Shown piece after piece: positions 8,852-16,750 of a stretch of DNA of 48,017 nt (its first letter is position 1; every line of letters starts with the position of its first letter). The position numbers were made by a program, and so were the translations under genes. The notes under the pieces were generated by a model, which searched no databases, was not told the DNA's origin, and saw only the letters and a program-made list of their open reading frames with translations. This stretch comes from Flavobacteriaceae bacterium. GTDB taxonomy: Bacteria > Bacteroidota > Bacteroidia > Flavobacteriales > Flavobacteriaceae. The DNA is taken from NCBI GenBank assembly GCA_009693635.1, contig SHWW01000006.1, positions 1-48,017 of the forward strand. The letters are read 5' to 3'.

Positions 8852-10060
8852 ATGAAATTTAAAGTATTGTTTTTATTGTTTTTTGGAATAACTACTTCCA
8901 TTTATTCTCAGAAAACTAAAAAAGTTGTTGCCTCTAAAAGACCATTTGCAACAGTTCAGAAACTAAATCTAACTGCAAACGAAGGAATATTTGCAGAATT
9001 TGAAACTACAAAAGGAAAAATTGTAGTGGTATTAGAATACAAAAAAACACCTATTACGGTTGCCAATTTTGTCTCTTTAATTGAAGGAACAAACACATTC
9101 GTAACGGATGAAAAACTAAAAGGAAAACCATTTTATAATGGATTAAAATTTCACAGAGTTATCAAAGATTTTATGATTCAAGGTGGTGACCCTGCTGGAA
9201 ATGGTTCTGGAGGTTGTGGTTATAGCTTTAAAGATGAATTTGTTCCTGAATTAAAACACGATAAAGGAGGGATATTATCTATGGCAAATTCTGGTCCTGC
9301 AACCAATAGTAGCCAGTTTTTTATTACACATAAAGATACTCCTTGGTTAAATGGAAAACACACTGTTTTTGGTCATGTTGTAAAAGGAATGGAAGTTGTA
9401 AATGCAATTGTTCAAGATGATGTAATATTGAAAGTTACGGTTTCAAGAGTTGGTGCAGAAGCAAAAAAATTCGATGCTCCTAAAGTTTTTTCTGATTACT
9501 ATGCAAATAAAGCGGTTGAGGATGCAAAACAAAATGCAGCACAATCAGAAGCACAAGCAGCAGCAAGAAAAATTTACGATGAAAAATATGCTCCTATAAA
9601 AGCTGCAAAAGTGACTGAATTAGAGGCAATTAGAGCAACTGCAACTAAATCTGAAACAGGATTAGAATATAAAATTATTCAAAAAGGTGCTGGTGTAAAA
9701 CCTACTGACGGAGCAAATGTTTTTATTCATTATGCTGGTTATCTTGAAGATGGTTCTTTATTTGACAGTAGCTATGAAGAAGTAAATAAAATTTGCGGAA
9801 AATTTGATCAAAATAGAGCTTCGCAAAACGGATACCAACCTTTTCCTTTCCAATATGGTAAAAAAGACGGTTTAATTCCTGGATTTATCGAAGGATTGAA
9901 CGCAATGTCTTTTGGAGATAAAGCAGTAGTTTTCATCCCTTCAAAATTAGGATATGGTGAAAGAGGCGCAGGAAATGTAATTCCACCGAATGCTAATATT
10001 ATTTTTGAAATAGAATTATTAGAAGGAATTCCTCCCCCAGTTGCTGCAGAAGCAAAATAA
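8852..10060 (+). CDS. Cyclophilin-FKBP fusion peptidyl-prolyl isomerase, secreted paralogue
   Basis: A 402-residue paralogue of the preceding gene, with the same order: cleavable signal peptide (about 1-20, ending YSQ, no lipobox Cys), cyclophilin domain about 45-215 ([24 protein letters not shown]), an Ala/Gln-rich helical linker (about 220-265), and an FKBP domain about 270-395 ([37 protein letters not shown]). The two proteins are clearly alike throughout, so a local tandem duplication is likely; one copy is lipid-anchored and this one is probably soluble. A strong terminator follows directly. The 74-base gap to the first copy shows no clear promoter. Confidence 0.92.
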   Translation: MKFKVLFLLFFGITTSIYSQKTKKVVASKRPFATVQKLNLTANEGIFAEFETTKGKIVVVLEYKKTPITVANFVSLIEGTNTFVTDEKLKGKPFYNGLKFHRVIKDFMIQGGDPAGNGSGGCGYSFKDEFVPELKHDKGGILSMANSGPATNSSQFFITHKDTPWLNGKHTVFGHVVKGMEVVNAIVQDDVILKVTVSRVGAEAKKFDAPKVFSDYYANKAVEDAKQNAAQSEAQAAARKIYDEKYAPIKAAKVTELEAIRATATKSETGLEYKIIQKGAGVKPTDGANVFIHYAGYLEDGSLFDSSYEEVNKICGKFDQNRASQNGYQPFPFQYGKKDGLIPGFIEGLNAMSFGDKAVVFIPSKLGYGERGAGNVIPPNANIIFEIELLEGIPPPVAAEAK

Positions 10061-10079
10061 TATAAGAAATTATTTTATA

Positions 10080-10116
10080 AAAAAAGGTGTTTCAGAATTT
10101 ATGAAACATCTTTTTT
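10080..10116 (+). terminator. Intrinsic terminator after the isomerase genes
   Basis: A 15-base stem (10080-10094 with 10102-10116, one G-T pair), a 7-base loop GAATTTA and an A-run/T-run at the two sides. It can end transcripts from both sides, so it also serves the convergent gene at 10134. Confidence 0.85.
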
Positions 10117-10133
10117 ATTTAATTTAATTAAAC

Positions 10134-10571
10134 CTAACTTTTGAACTTCCATTCAAATTCGTCTTTATCATTAATTATAGCACCAATCTCAAATTTCACA
10201 ACCTCATCAAATTCCGTTTGAAAGATAATCCAATGGTCTTCATTGAAATAGTTTTCAAAAGTATCAAATTCTTCTTGAGTAAATTTTATAATTCCTTTTT
10301 GAGTCAATTCTGATTTAACATCACTGATTTTCCTGCCAATAATTTTGTTTCCAAACAATTCCATTTCTGCACTTGAAGCCACGATATAACACATTTTAAA
10401 GTCCTCATCTTTATAGAAAGTCAAACGCATTTTTTGTGCATTGTAGGAGAGTATTACGTTGTCGTCATCGTCTTTGTAATTTTTATTTGGCTTACCATAA
10501 ATAGCAATTACATCATTTTGTTTCATTCCGAAAATGAGTTTATCAATTCCGTTTTTTGGGTTTATTTTCAT
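10134..10571 (-). CDS. Hypothetical protein, possible immunity-type
   Basis: A 145-residue soluble, acidic protein that I cannot assign to a named family. The start MKINPKNGIDKLIFGMKQNDVIAIYGKPN resembles the short module found in bacterial proteins that begin with a glycine-rich turn followed by LGMs..dV....GKP, seen among SmpA-like and some toxin-immunity-like proteins. No signal peptide, no membrane segment and no obvious catalytic motif. It lies 23 bases downstream of another small gene in the same orientation, so the two are probably cotranscribed. An immunity role is only a guess from small size, acidity and pairing; no toxin gene is in the window. Confidence 0.7.
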   Translation of the reverse strand: MKINPKNGIDKLIFGMKQNDVIAIYGKPNKNYKDDDDNVILSYNAQKMRLTFYKDEDFKMCYIVASSAEMELFGNKIIGRKISDVKSELTQKGIIKFTQEEFDTFENYFNEDHWIIFQTEFDEVVKFEIGAIINDKDEFEWKFKS

Positions 10572-10594
10572 AAAATATTTATTATTAAATACGT

Positions 10595-10948
10595 TTACTC
10601 TACTCCATCATACCGCTCTGGTACTTGTGGGTCGTATAAAGGACATTTAAATTCTTCGAGTTCACTTACTAAAATATCCATCGTTTTTCCTTCAGTTCCG
10701 TAGCAATCAATTTTTATGCTTTGAGAAGTGCTACGAACGTGAAATGCACCTGGACCATTATTGTTTTTCCAACTGTTTTCATCCATTCGTTCCCATTTTG
10801 AGAACAAAGTATTAATTCGGTTTAGAATTACGGATGTTGGTAAATCTTCTAAACCTTCAACTAATTCTTCTTCTACGATGGACTCATACACTAAATGGTG
10901 ATTGAGATAAATTCCGTCTTGGTAAATCCAAAAAACTAATTCGTACAT
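10595..10948 (-). CDS. Hypothetical protein, possible immunity-type
   Basis: A 117-residue acidic soluble protein. The beginning MYELVFWIYQDGIYLNHHLVYE and the end CPLYDPQVPERYDG look like a conserved family I have seen as small uncharacterised proteins in Bacteroidota and Firmicutes, but I know no function. A central WxxMDxxxW-like segment and a C-rich end (two Cys) are visible. It is followed 23 bases later by the other small gene and preceded by a palindromic intergenic element, which separates the pair from purM. Function unknown; real gene status is likely from length, composition and clean start. Confidence 0.72.
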   Translation of the reverse strand: MYELVFWIYQDGIYLNHHLVYESIVEEELVEGLEDLPTSVILNRINTLFSKWERMDENSWKNNNGPGAFHVRSTSQSIKIDCYGTEGKTMDILVSELEEFKCPLYDPQVPERYDGVE

Positions 10949-10956
10949 AACTGTGT

Positions 10957-11042
10957 TTTAGCCCCGATAGCAGTGGAAATCCTTTTCTTTTTTTCTTTAA
11001 AAAAGAAAAGATTGTAACGAATAGCGGGAATAGCTCCTAAAA
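10957..11042. repeat. Structured palindromic intergenic element, putative flavobacterial repeat
   Basis: An 86-base imperfect palindrome. The core is a perfect 12-bp stem (10982-10993 CTTTTCTTTTTT with 10999-11010) around a 5-base loop; outer arms are GCCCCGATAGCAGTGG on the left and CGAATAGCGGGAATAGCTCC on the right, which fold onto each other with mismatches. I recall very similar sequences as a recurrent intergenic element in Flavobacterium genomes, but only one copy is in this window, so repetition is not shown here. It could end transcription of purM (minus). Confidence 0.6.
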
Positions 11043-11051
11043 AAAGCTAAA

Positions 11052-12230
11052 TTAATATTCAAAAACACCATACTCACTGGTGATTGTCAATTTTTTTGTA
11101 TCTGATGCTGCTACTCTACCCACAATTTGAGCATCAACATTAAACGATTTTGAGATGGTAATAATATCATTGGCGATGACTTCAGGAACATACAATTCCA
11201 TACGGTGACCGCAATTGAAAACCTGGTACATTTCCTTCCAATCCGTTTTAGATTGTTCTTGAATCAATTGGAATAATGGTGGTACTGGAAACAAATTGTC
11301 TTTTATTATATGAACGTTATCTACAAAATGTAATATTTTGGTTTGTGCACCACCACTGCAATGCACCATTCCATGAATAGCTTCTGAATTGTATTTTTCT
11401 AAAATTTTCTTGATAATTGGGGCGTAGGTTCTTGTTGGAGATAGCACCAATTTTCCTGCGTCAATTGGAGAATTTTTCACGGCATCTGTCAACTTTACTT
11501 TTCCAGAATAAACTAAATCTTGGGGAACTGCCGCGTCAAAACTTTCAGGATATTTCTGAGCCAAATAGTTGTCAAAAACATCGTGTCGTGCCGACGTTAA
11601 TCCGTTGCTTCCCATTCCGCCATTGTAGCCTTTTTCGTAACTTGATTGACCAAAAGAAGCCAAACCAACAATTACATCTCCCGCTTTTATATTGGCATTA
11701 TCAATCACATCGCTACGTTTCATTCTGGCGGTAACCGTTGAATCTACTATGATGGTACGCACAATATCGCCTACGTCTGCGGTTTCTCCGCCTGAGGAAT
11801 GAATGTTTACGCCGTAGGTTTTCAATTCTGCAATTAATTCTTCCGTTCCGTTGATAATTGCCGAAATCACTTCTGACGTGATTAGGTTTTTATTTCTTCC
11901 AATTGTTGAAGATAATAAAATATTATCGGTAGCTCCAACACACAATAAATCGTCAATATTCATTATTAATGCGTCTTGTGCAATGCCCTTCCAAACAGAA
12001 ACATCGCCTGTTTCTTTCCAATACATATACGCCAACGAAGATTTTGTACCTGCTCCGTCAGCGTGCATTATGAGACAATATTCTTCGTCTTGGGTTAAAT
12101 AATCGGGAATTATTTTACAAAAAGCTTGTGGAAACAAACCCTTGTCAATATTTTTTATAGCGTTGTGAACGTCTTCTTTGGATGCTGAAACACCGCGAAG
12201 TGCATATCGTTTACTTGTATCTGAACTCAT
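11052..12230 (-). CDS. purM: Phosphoribosylformylglycinamidine cyclo-ligase (AIR synthase)
   Basis: A 392-residue member of the PurM/PurL ATP-binding superfamily in the longer form usual in Bacteroidota. The family closes FGAM to AIR in purine synthesis with ATP. Visible are the early ATP segment HADGAGTKSSLAY, the Asp-rich DALIMNIDDLLCVGA, the GGETADVGD motif, and the C-terminal glycine block MVHCSGGAQTK. The ORF-track start (12287) is unsupported; ATG at 12230 (MSSDTSKRYALRGVSASKED) fits the family. A TATCTTTG box at 12251-12258 lies upstream. PurM is the best call; AIR-synthase-related is the cautious one. Confidence 0.9.
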   Translation of the reverse strand: MSSDTSKRYALRGVSASKEDVHNAIKNIDKGLFPQAFCKIIPDYLTQDEEYCLIMHADGAGTKSSLAYMYWKETGDVSVWKGIAQDALIMNIDDLLCVGATDNILLSSTIGRNKNLITSEVISAIINGTEELIAELKTYGVNIHSSGGETADVGDIVRTIIVDSTVTARMKRSDVIDNANIKAGDVIVGLASFGQSSYEKGYNGGMGSNGLTSARHDVFDNYLAQKYPESFDAAVPQDLVYSGKVKLTDAVKNSPIDAGKLVLSPTRTYAPIIKKILEKYNSEAIHGMVHCSGGAQTKILHFVDNVHIIKDNLFPVPPLFQLIQEQSKTDWKEMYQVFNCGHRMELYVPEVIANDIITISKSFNVDAQIVGRVAASDTKKLTITSEYGVFEY

Positions 12231-12308
12231 TTTTTTTGTGTAGTTGTTTGCAAAGATAATCGGAATTTTTGGATGTGAAATTTTCAATTGTTGGAAATAT
12301 AGAAATAT

Positions 12309-13103
12309 TTAATTTTCTATAATCATAATTTCCACACGGCGATTGTCTTCTTCCTCTTGTTCAGATTGTTCAGGTATTTGATGAACTGGCCTTGTGGTTC
12401 CGAAACCCTTATAAGTAATTCGCTTTCTATTAATTTTATTTTGAATAAGAAAAACCCAAACTGCTCTAGCCCTAGCTGAAGAAACATCATATTGTTCAAG
12501 AACAGTTTGACAACAAATGTGACCCTGAATTTCTATTTTAAGCTTTGGATTGTCATTCATTACACATAAAAGTTCATATAACACAGGTTTTGATTTTGGT
12601 AATAATTTTGGGGAATTATTATAAAAATAGATGTTTTTAAGTTTAATAATATCACCCACATTAGAAGTTTTCAAAGTTGCATTCAGCTCTTCAAGCATAA
12701 TAGCCTCTTTTGTTTTTGGGACAACTTCCTTGATTATTTCATAGACTACAGTAACTTTTCTGTTTTCGGATTGAATTTTTGACTGTTCAAAATCTTTTCC
12801 AAAACCCTTAATTTCATAATCACTTTTTATTTTCACATTTCTGTCTTTCAAGAAATCATAAACCGAATGAACGCGGTTCCAAGACAAAGTATCATTGTAA
12901 TGATTACTTCCTTTCCAATCACAAAAGCCATGAATTTTTTGAACTTCAATATTTTTTGAAGCAGCAACCCAATCAACTAATTTTTGGTTGGCAGCCATAT
13001 TGATATCATATTTATTATAATCAAAGAAAACCTCCAATTTTTCCTGTGCTGATATTTTTTCAATATTAAAAAGCAACAATAAATAAAATAGTTTCAATTT
13101 CAT
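12309..13103 (-). CDS. OmpA-family outer-membrane protein with two OmpA-like domains
   Basis: A 264-residue secreted protein: signal peptide 1-19 (ending KISAQ), then two OmpA C-terminal-like domains at about 22-125 and 150-264. Each shows an F-x-x-N/Y-x-Y-like opening and the R-A/V-x-x-V-(Y/W)-x-(F/L)-L helix; the second ends in the typical NRRVEIMI. Such domains bind peptidoglycan non-covalently. There is no N-terminal beta-barrel, so the protein is probably periplasmic or attached to the outer membrane by partners. A TAACTTTG box sits upstream at 13138-13145 (minus). Confidence 0.85.
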   Translation of the reverse strand: MKLKLFYLLLLFNIEKISAQEKLEVFFDYNKYDINMAANQKLVDWVAASKNIEVQKIHGFCDWKGSNHYNDTLSWNRVHSVYDFLKDRNVKIKSDYEIKGFGKDFEQSKIQSENRKVTVVYEIIKEVVPKTKEAIMLEELNATLKTSNVGDIIKLKNIYFYNNSPKLLPKSKPVLYELLCVMNDNPKLKIEIQGHICCQTVLEQYDVSSARARAVWVFLIQNKINRKRITYKGFGTTRPVHQIPEQSEQEEEDNRRVEIMIIEN

Positions 13104-13161
13104 TATTATAATTTGATATTGATATATAAAATATAATCAAAGTTATGATTTTTTTTGGTTA

Positions 13162-13195
13162 TAAAAAAACCTGATTCATTTATCGGAACCAGATT
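13162..13195 (-). terminator. Terminator after glnN
   Basis: On the minus strand AATCTGGTT (13195-13187) pairs with AATCAGGTT (13176-13168), 9 bp with two wobbles and a 10-base loop, followed by seven T. Confidence 0.7.
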
Positions 13196-13219
13196 AACTA
13201 TTTGTAACTCAAATTATCA

Positions 13220-15409
13220 TTATTTGGTAAACAACAACTCTCTGTACTTGGTTAATGTCCAGATTTCATCATCCACCAAAAGCTCTAATTTATCGCAATG
13301 GTCTCTAATGATTTCAAAATAAGGTTTCACTTTATTGCAATAGGCTTCTGCCATTTCTAGAGCATCTGTAATCACATTTGCTTTTCTTCGAGCATCGGTC
13401 ATTTCCTCAACTTTAGAATTAATACCTTCTATATGTTTAGAAATTTCTTTGATTAATCGGATTTGTTCTTTAGCAATTTTCTCAAAATCAGAACCGAAAA
13501 TTTCTTTCAGCCCTTTAACATTTTCAATCAATGTATTTTGATACCTGATAGCCGTTGGAATAACGTGATTTTGAGAAATATCTCCCAAAACTCGTCCTTC
13601 AATTTGGATTTTCTTAGTATATTCTTCTAATTCAATTTCGTATCTCGCTTCCACTTCCACGTGATTCATAATTCCCATTTCCGAGAATAAATCGAATGCT
13701 TGCTTAGATGCTCTAGCCTTCAATGCTTCGGGAGTAGTTTTTGAATTACTCAATCCTCTTTTTGCCGCTTCAATTTCCCAAGCTTCGCTATAGCCATCTC
13801 CTTCAAAAAGAATTTTCTTAGATACTTTGATGTATTCTCTCAAAATATTGAAAATAGCATCGTCTTTCTTCATTCCTTTTAATTCAATCAAACTATCGAC
13901 TTCAATTTTGAAATCTTTCAATTGTTTGGCAACAATAGTATTCAAAGTTGTCATGGCATTGGAACAATTTGCTGAAGAACCAACGGCTCTAAACTCAAAT
14001 TTATTTCCTGTAAAGGCAAATGGTGATGTTCTATTTCTATCAGTATTGTCCAAAAGTACGTCTGGAATTTTACCCACTACATTCAATTTTAAATCAGTTT
14101 TCTCTTCAGGTGATAATTTTCCAGAAGTTACTCCTTCTAATTCAGCTAAAACTTTTGTTAATTGTTCTCCAATAAAAACAGAAATAATTGCCGGAGGTGC
14201 TTCGTTAGCACCTAATCTGTGATCGTTACTAGCAGTTGCAATAGCTCCACGCAATAACGCTTCATAATCATTTACTGCTTTTATAGTATTAATAAAGAAA
14301 GTCAAAAATTGCAAATTACTCATTGGGGTTTTACTCGGACTCAATAAATTTACACCTGTATCCGTTGCCAAAGACCAGTTGTTGTGTTTTCCAGAACCAT
14401 TTACGCCCTTGAATGGTTTTTCGTGGAGCAATACTTTCAAATCGTGGCGCTCCCCCACTTTGTGCATGACATCCATCAACAAACAGTTGTGATCTACAGC
14501 CAAATTCGTTTCTTCAAAAATGGGTGCCAACTCAAATTGATTAGGTGCCACTTCATTGTGACGCGTTTTTACAGGGATTCCGAGCAACATACATTCTTGT
14601 TCCAAATCTCGCATAAAAGTCAAAGCCCTTGTTGGAATAGACCCAAAATAATGATCATCTAATTGTTGTCCTTTGGCAGAAGTATGTCCTATTAATGTTC
14701 GTCCTGTCATCATTAAATCAGGACGAGAATTCGCTAACGATTTGTCAATCAAAAAATATTCTTGCTCCCAACCCAAAGTAGCGGTTACTTTCTTTACATT
14801 TTTATCAAAATATTTACACACATCTGTAGCTGCATCATCCATAGCAGACAAGGCACGTAATAATGGAATTTTATTATCTAATGCTTCTCCTGTATAAGAA
14901 ATGAAAACGGTAGGAATACATAAAGTCGTACCATAAATAAACGCTGGAGATGTTGGATCCCAAGCGGTGTAACCTCTAGCTTCAAATGTATTTCTGATTC
15001 CACCATTTGGAAAACTTGAAGCATCTGGCTCTTGTTGTACCAATTGTGCACCACCAAATTTTTCTACAGGGTCACTTCCATCGTAAGAAGTTTCAAAAAA
15101 AGCATCGTGCTTCTCGGCAGTAGTTCCTGTAAGAGGCTGAAACCAATGTGTATAGTGAGTTACACCTTTTGATAACGCCCATTCTTTCATTCCCATTGCA
15201 ATATAATCGGCTAATTTTCTATCAATTTTTGTTCCAAATTGAACCGCATCTTTAACGGCTTTGTGCGCATCTGAAGTCAAAAACTGCTTCATTGCCTTGT
15301 TATTGAAAACATTAAACCCGAAAATATTAGATTTTATATCAGTCTCATCAAATTTAATTAAACTCCGATTGGAAGCTTCTTTTAATGCTTGAAAACGTAA
15401 ATTTGCCAT
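13220..15409 (-). CDS. glnN: Type III glutamine synthetase
   Basis: A 729-residue glutamine synthetase of the large GSIII class, which makes glutamine from glutamate, ammonia and ATP as a double hexameric ring. Characteristic blocks include the GWEQEYFLIDKSLA substrate region near 215, KTRHNEVAPNQFELAPIFEE near 285, GKHNNWSLATDTG near 345, and RLGANEAPPAIIS near 400. Length is typical. The N-terminus MANLRFQALKEASNR is standard. It is divergent from a second, unrelated-class synthetase, 248 bases away, with a shared regulatory region, and ends at its own terminator. This class is common in Bacteroidota. Identification certain. Confidence 0.97.
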   Translation of the reverse strand: MANLRFQALKEASNRSLIKFDETDIKSNIFGFNVFNNKAMKQFLTSDAHKAVKDAVQFGTKIDRKLADYIAMGMKEWALSKGVTHYTHWFQPLTGTTAEKHDAFFETSYDGSDPVEKFGGAQLVQQEPDASSFPNGGIRNTFEARGYTAWDPTSPAFIYGTTLCIPTVFISYTGEALDNKIPLLRALSAMDDAATDVCKYFDKNVKKVTATLGWEQEYFLIDKSLANSRPDLMMTGRTLIGHTSAKGQQLDDHYFGSIPTRALTFMRDLEQECMLLGIPVKTRHNEVAPNQFELAPIFEETNLAVDHNCLLMDVMHKVGERHDLKVLLHEKPFKGVNGSGKHNNWSLATDTGVNLLSPSKTPMSNLQFLTFFINTIKAVNDYEALLRGAIATASNDHRLGANEAPPAIISVFIGEQLTKVLAELEGVTSGKLSPEEKTDLKLNVVGKIPDVLLDNTDRNRTSPFAFTGNKFEFRAVGSSANCSNAMTTLNTIVAKQLKDFKIEVDSLIELKGMKKDDAIFNILREYIKVSKKILFEGDGYSEAWEIEAAKRGLSNSKTTPEALKARASKQAFDLFSEMGIMNHVEVEARYEIELEEYTKKIQIEGRVLGDISQNHVIPTAIRYQNTLIENVKGLKEIFGSDFEKIAKEQIRLIKEISKHIEGINSKVEEMTDARRKANVITDALEMAEAYCNKVKPYFEIIRDHCDKLELLVDDEIWTLTKYRELLFTK

Positions 15410-15450
15410 ACTAATTGATATTAAATTGATTAAATAATTACTTTATATTG

Positions 15451-15484
15451 CAAATATATAAAAATGTCTAAAGACGAACTACAA
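15451..15484 (-). promoter_or_regulatory. Promoter of glnN
   Basis: On the minus strand TTG (15482-15484), 23 bases, then TATATTTG (15451-15458), a full match to the -7 consensus. Start codon at 15409 is 41 bases downstream. Confidence 0.6.
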
Positions 15485-15531
15485 AAAAATTCTCAAATTA
15501 CTCATTTATCAGGTCAATTAATAACTTTTTA

Positions 15532-15549
15532 AAAATTTACCCCCATAAA
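15532..15549. promoter_or_regulatory. C-run box 1 in the glnN-glnA intergenic region
   Basis: AAAATT followed by TACCCCCATAAA. The 12-base core TACCCCCnTAAA recurs exactly at 15590. A run of five C is conspicuous in this AT-rich region. It lies between the two divergent promoters, about 50 bases upstream of the glnN -33 element. Candidate operator; no protein is known to me for it. Confidence 0.5.
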
Positions 15550-15582
15550 AAATATAATTTTACTAAAAATAATATATATAAT

Positions 15583-15601
15583 AAAATTATACCCCCCTAA
15601 A
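15583..15601. promoter_or_regulatory. C-run box 2 next to the glnA promoter
   Basis: AAAATTATACCCCCCTAAA, the second copy of the TACCCCCnTAAA core, 52 bases (about five helical turns) from box 1. It ends four bases before the -33 TTG of the glnA promoter, a position suited to an activator touching RNA polymerase. It overlaps one arm of a perfect 10-bp inverted repeat (15553-15562 with 15582-15591). Confidence 0.5.
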
Positions 15602-15604
15602 TTT

Positions 15605-15633
15605 TTGGAGTATAAATAAAATTTATATTTTTG
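15605..15633 (+). promoter_or_regulatory. Promoter of glnA
   Basis: TTG (15605-15607), 18 bases, then TATTTTTG (15626-15633), a full match to the flavobacterial consensus. The ATG at 15658 follows after 24 bases. Confidence 0.65.
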
Positions 15634-15657
15634 TAAAAAATTAATTACTAAATAACC

Positions 15658-16671
15658 ATGGCGAAAATTAAATTAGAGTACATTTGGTTGGACGGATACG
15701 AGCCAACTCAAAATTTAAGAAGTAAAACTAAAGTTGAAGAACATGCAAATTTTCAAGGAACTTTGGCTGAAATCGGAAATTGGTCTTTTGACGGATCTTC
15801 AACAAAACAAGCCGAAGGCGGGTCTTCAGACTGTTTGTTAGTTCCTGTGGCAATCTATCCAGACCCAACTCGCATCAATGGTTTCCTAGTGATGACCGAA
15901 GTTATGAATGCAGATGGTACACCCCACTCATCAAACGGTCGGTCAACTATTGACGATGATGGAGATTTCTGGTTCGGATTCGAGCAAGAATATTTCATCA
16001 TGGACACGAAAACTTTATTGCCATTAGGATTCCCAATTGGCGGCTACCCTGCTCCACAAGGAATGTACTACTGTTCAGTAGGTGGGAAAAATACTCACGG
16101 AAGAGCTTTAGTTGAAGAACATTCTGATTTATGTATCTCTGCTGGAATCAACTTTGAAGGAATTAATCAAGAAGTAGCTTGTGGACAATGGGAATTCCAA
16201 TTGTTTGCTCAGGGTGCTAAAAAAGCAGGTGACGAAATTTGGGTTGCCCGTTATTTATTAGATCGTTTAACCGAAAAATATGGTTACTATATAGAATACC
16301 ACCCTAAACCGTTAGGAGATACCGATTGGAATGGTTCAGGTATGCACGCTAACTTCTCTAACGAAGTTTTGAGGACTTGTGGAGACCAAGCAACCTACGA
16401 AAAAATATGCGAAGCGTTCCGTCCAGTTACTGCAGAACATATTGAGGTTTATGGAGCTTATAACGACTTGCGTTTAACAGGGAAACACGAAACTGCATCC
16501 ATTCACGATTTCTCTTACGGAGTTTCAGACAGAGGATGTTCAATCCGTATTCCGTTAATGACCGTTCAAAAAGGTTGGAAAGGTTGGTTAGAAGACAGAC
16601 GACCCGCATCTAATGGTGATCCTTATAAAATTGCCGCTAGAATTGTAAAAACCGTAAAATCAGTTCTATAA
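15658..16671 (+). CDS. glnA: Glutamine synthetase, GSII-like (eukaryote-type) class
   Basis: A 337-residue glutamine synthetase with beta-grasp N-terminus and the GSII-type signatures NWSFDGSSTKQAEG (about 42), EQEYFIMD near 110, APQGMYYCSVG near 138, EVACGQWEFQLFAQG near 178 and the TGKHETASIHDFSYG region near 285. It lacks the C-terminal adenylylation loop of GSI, so it should not be controlled by GlnE. The enzyme makes glutamine in the cytoplasm, probably the second isozyme beside the GSIII gene opposite. Shortness (about 337 against 350-370 in eukaryotes) is normal for bacterial members. The gene symbol is used in the broad sense. Confidence 0.94.
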   Translation: MAKIKLEYIWLDGYEPTQNLRSKTKVEEHANFQGTLAEIGNWSFDGSSTKQAEGGSSDCLLVPVAIYPDPTRINGFLVMTEVMNADGTPHSSNGRSTIDDDGDFWFGFEQEYFIMDTKTLLPLGFPIGGYPAPQGMYYCSVGGKNTHGRALVEEHSDLCISAGINFEGINQEVACGQWEFQLFAQGAKKAGDEIWVARYLLDRLTEKYGYYIEYHPKPLGDTDWNGSGMHANFSNEVLRTCGDQATYEKICEAFRPVTAEHIEVYGAYNDLRLTGKHETASIHDFSYGVSDRGCSIRIPLMTVQKGWKGWLEDRRPASNGDPYKIAARIVKTVKSVL

Positions 16672-16688
16672 CATCAACTACAATAATC

Positions 16689-16733
16689 AAAAGTGGTTTC
16701 AATACTGAATTTAAGTAAAATTAAGACACTTTT
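16689..16733 (+). terminator. Weak possible terminator between glnA and glmM
   Basis: AAAAGTG (16689-16695) can pair with CACTTTT (16727-16733) ahead of a T-run, but the loop is about 31 bases. Low confidence; the genes are convergent here. Confidence 0.3.
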
Positions 16734-16750
16734 TTATTTGCTAATACTGA

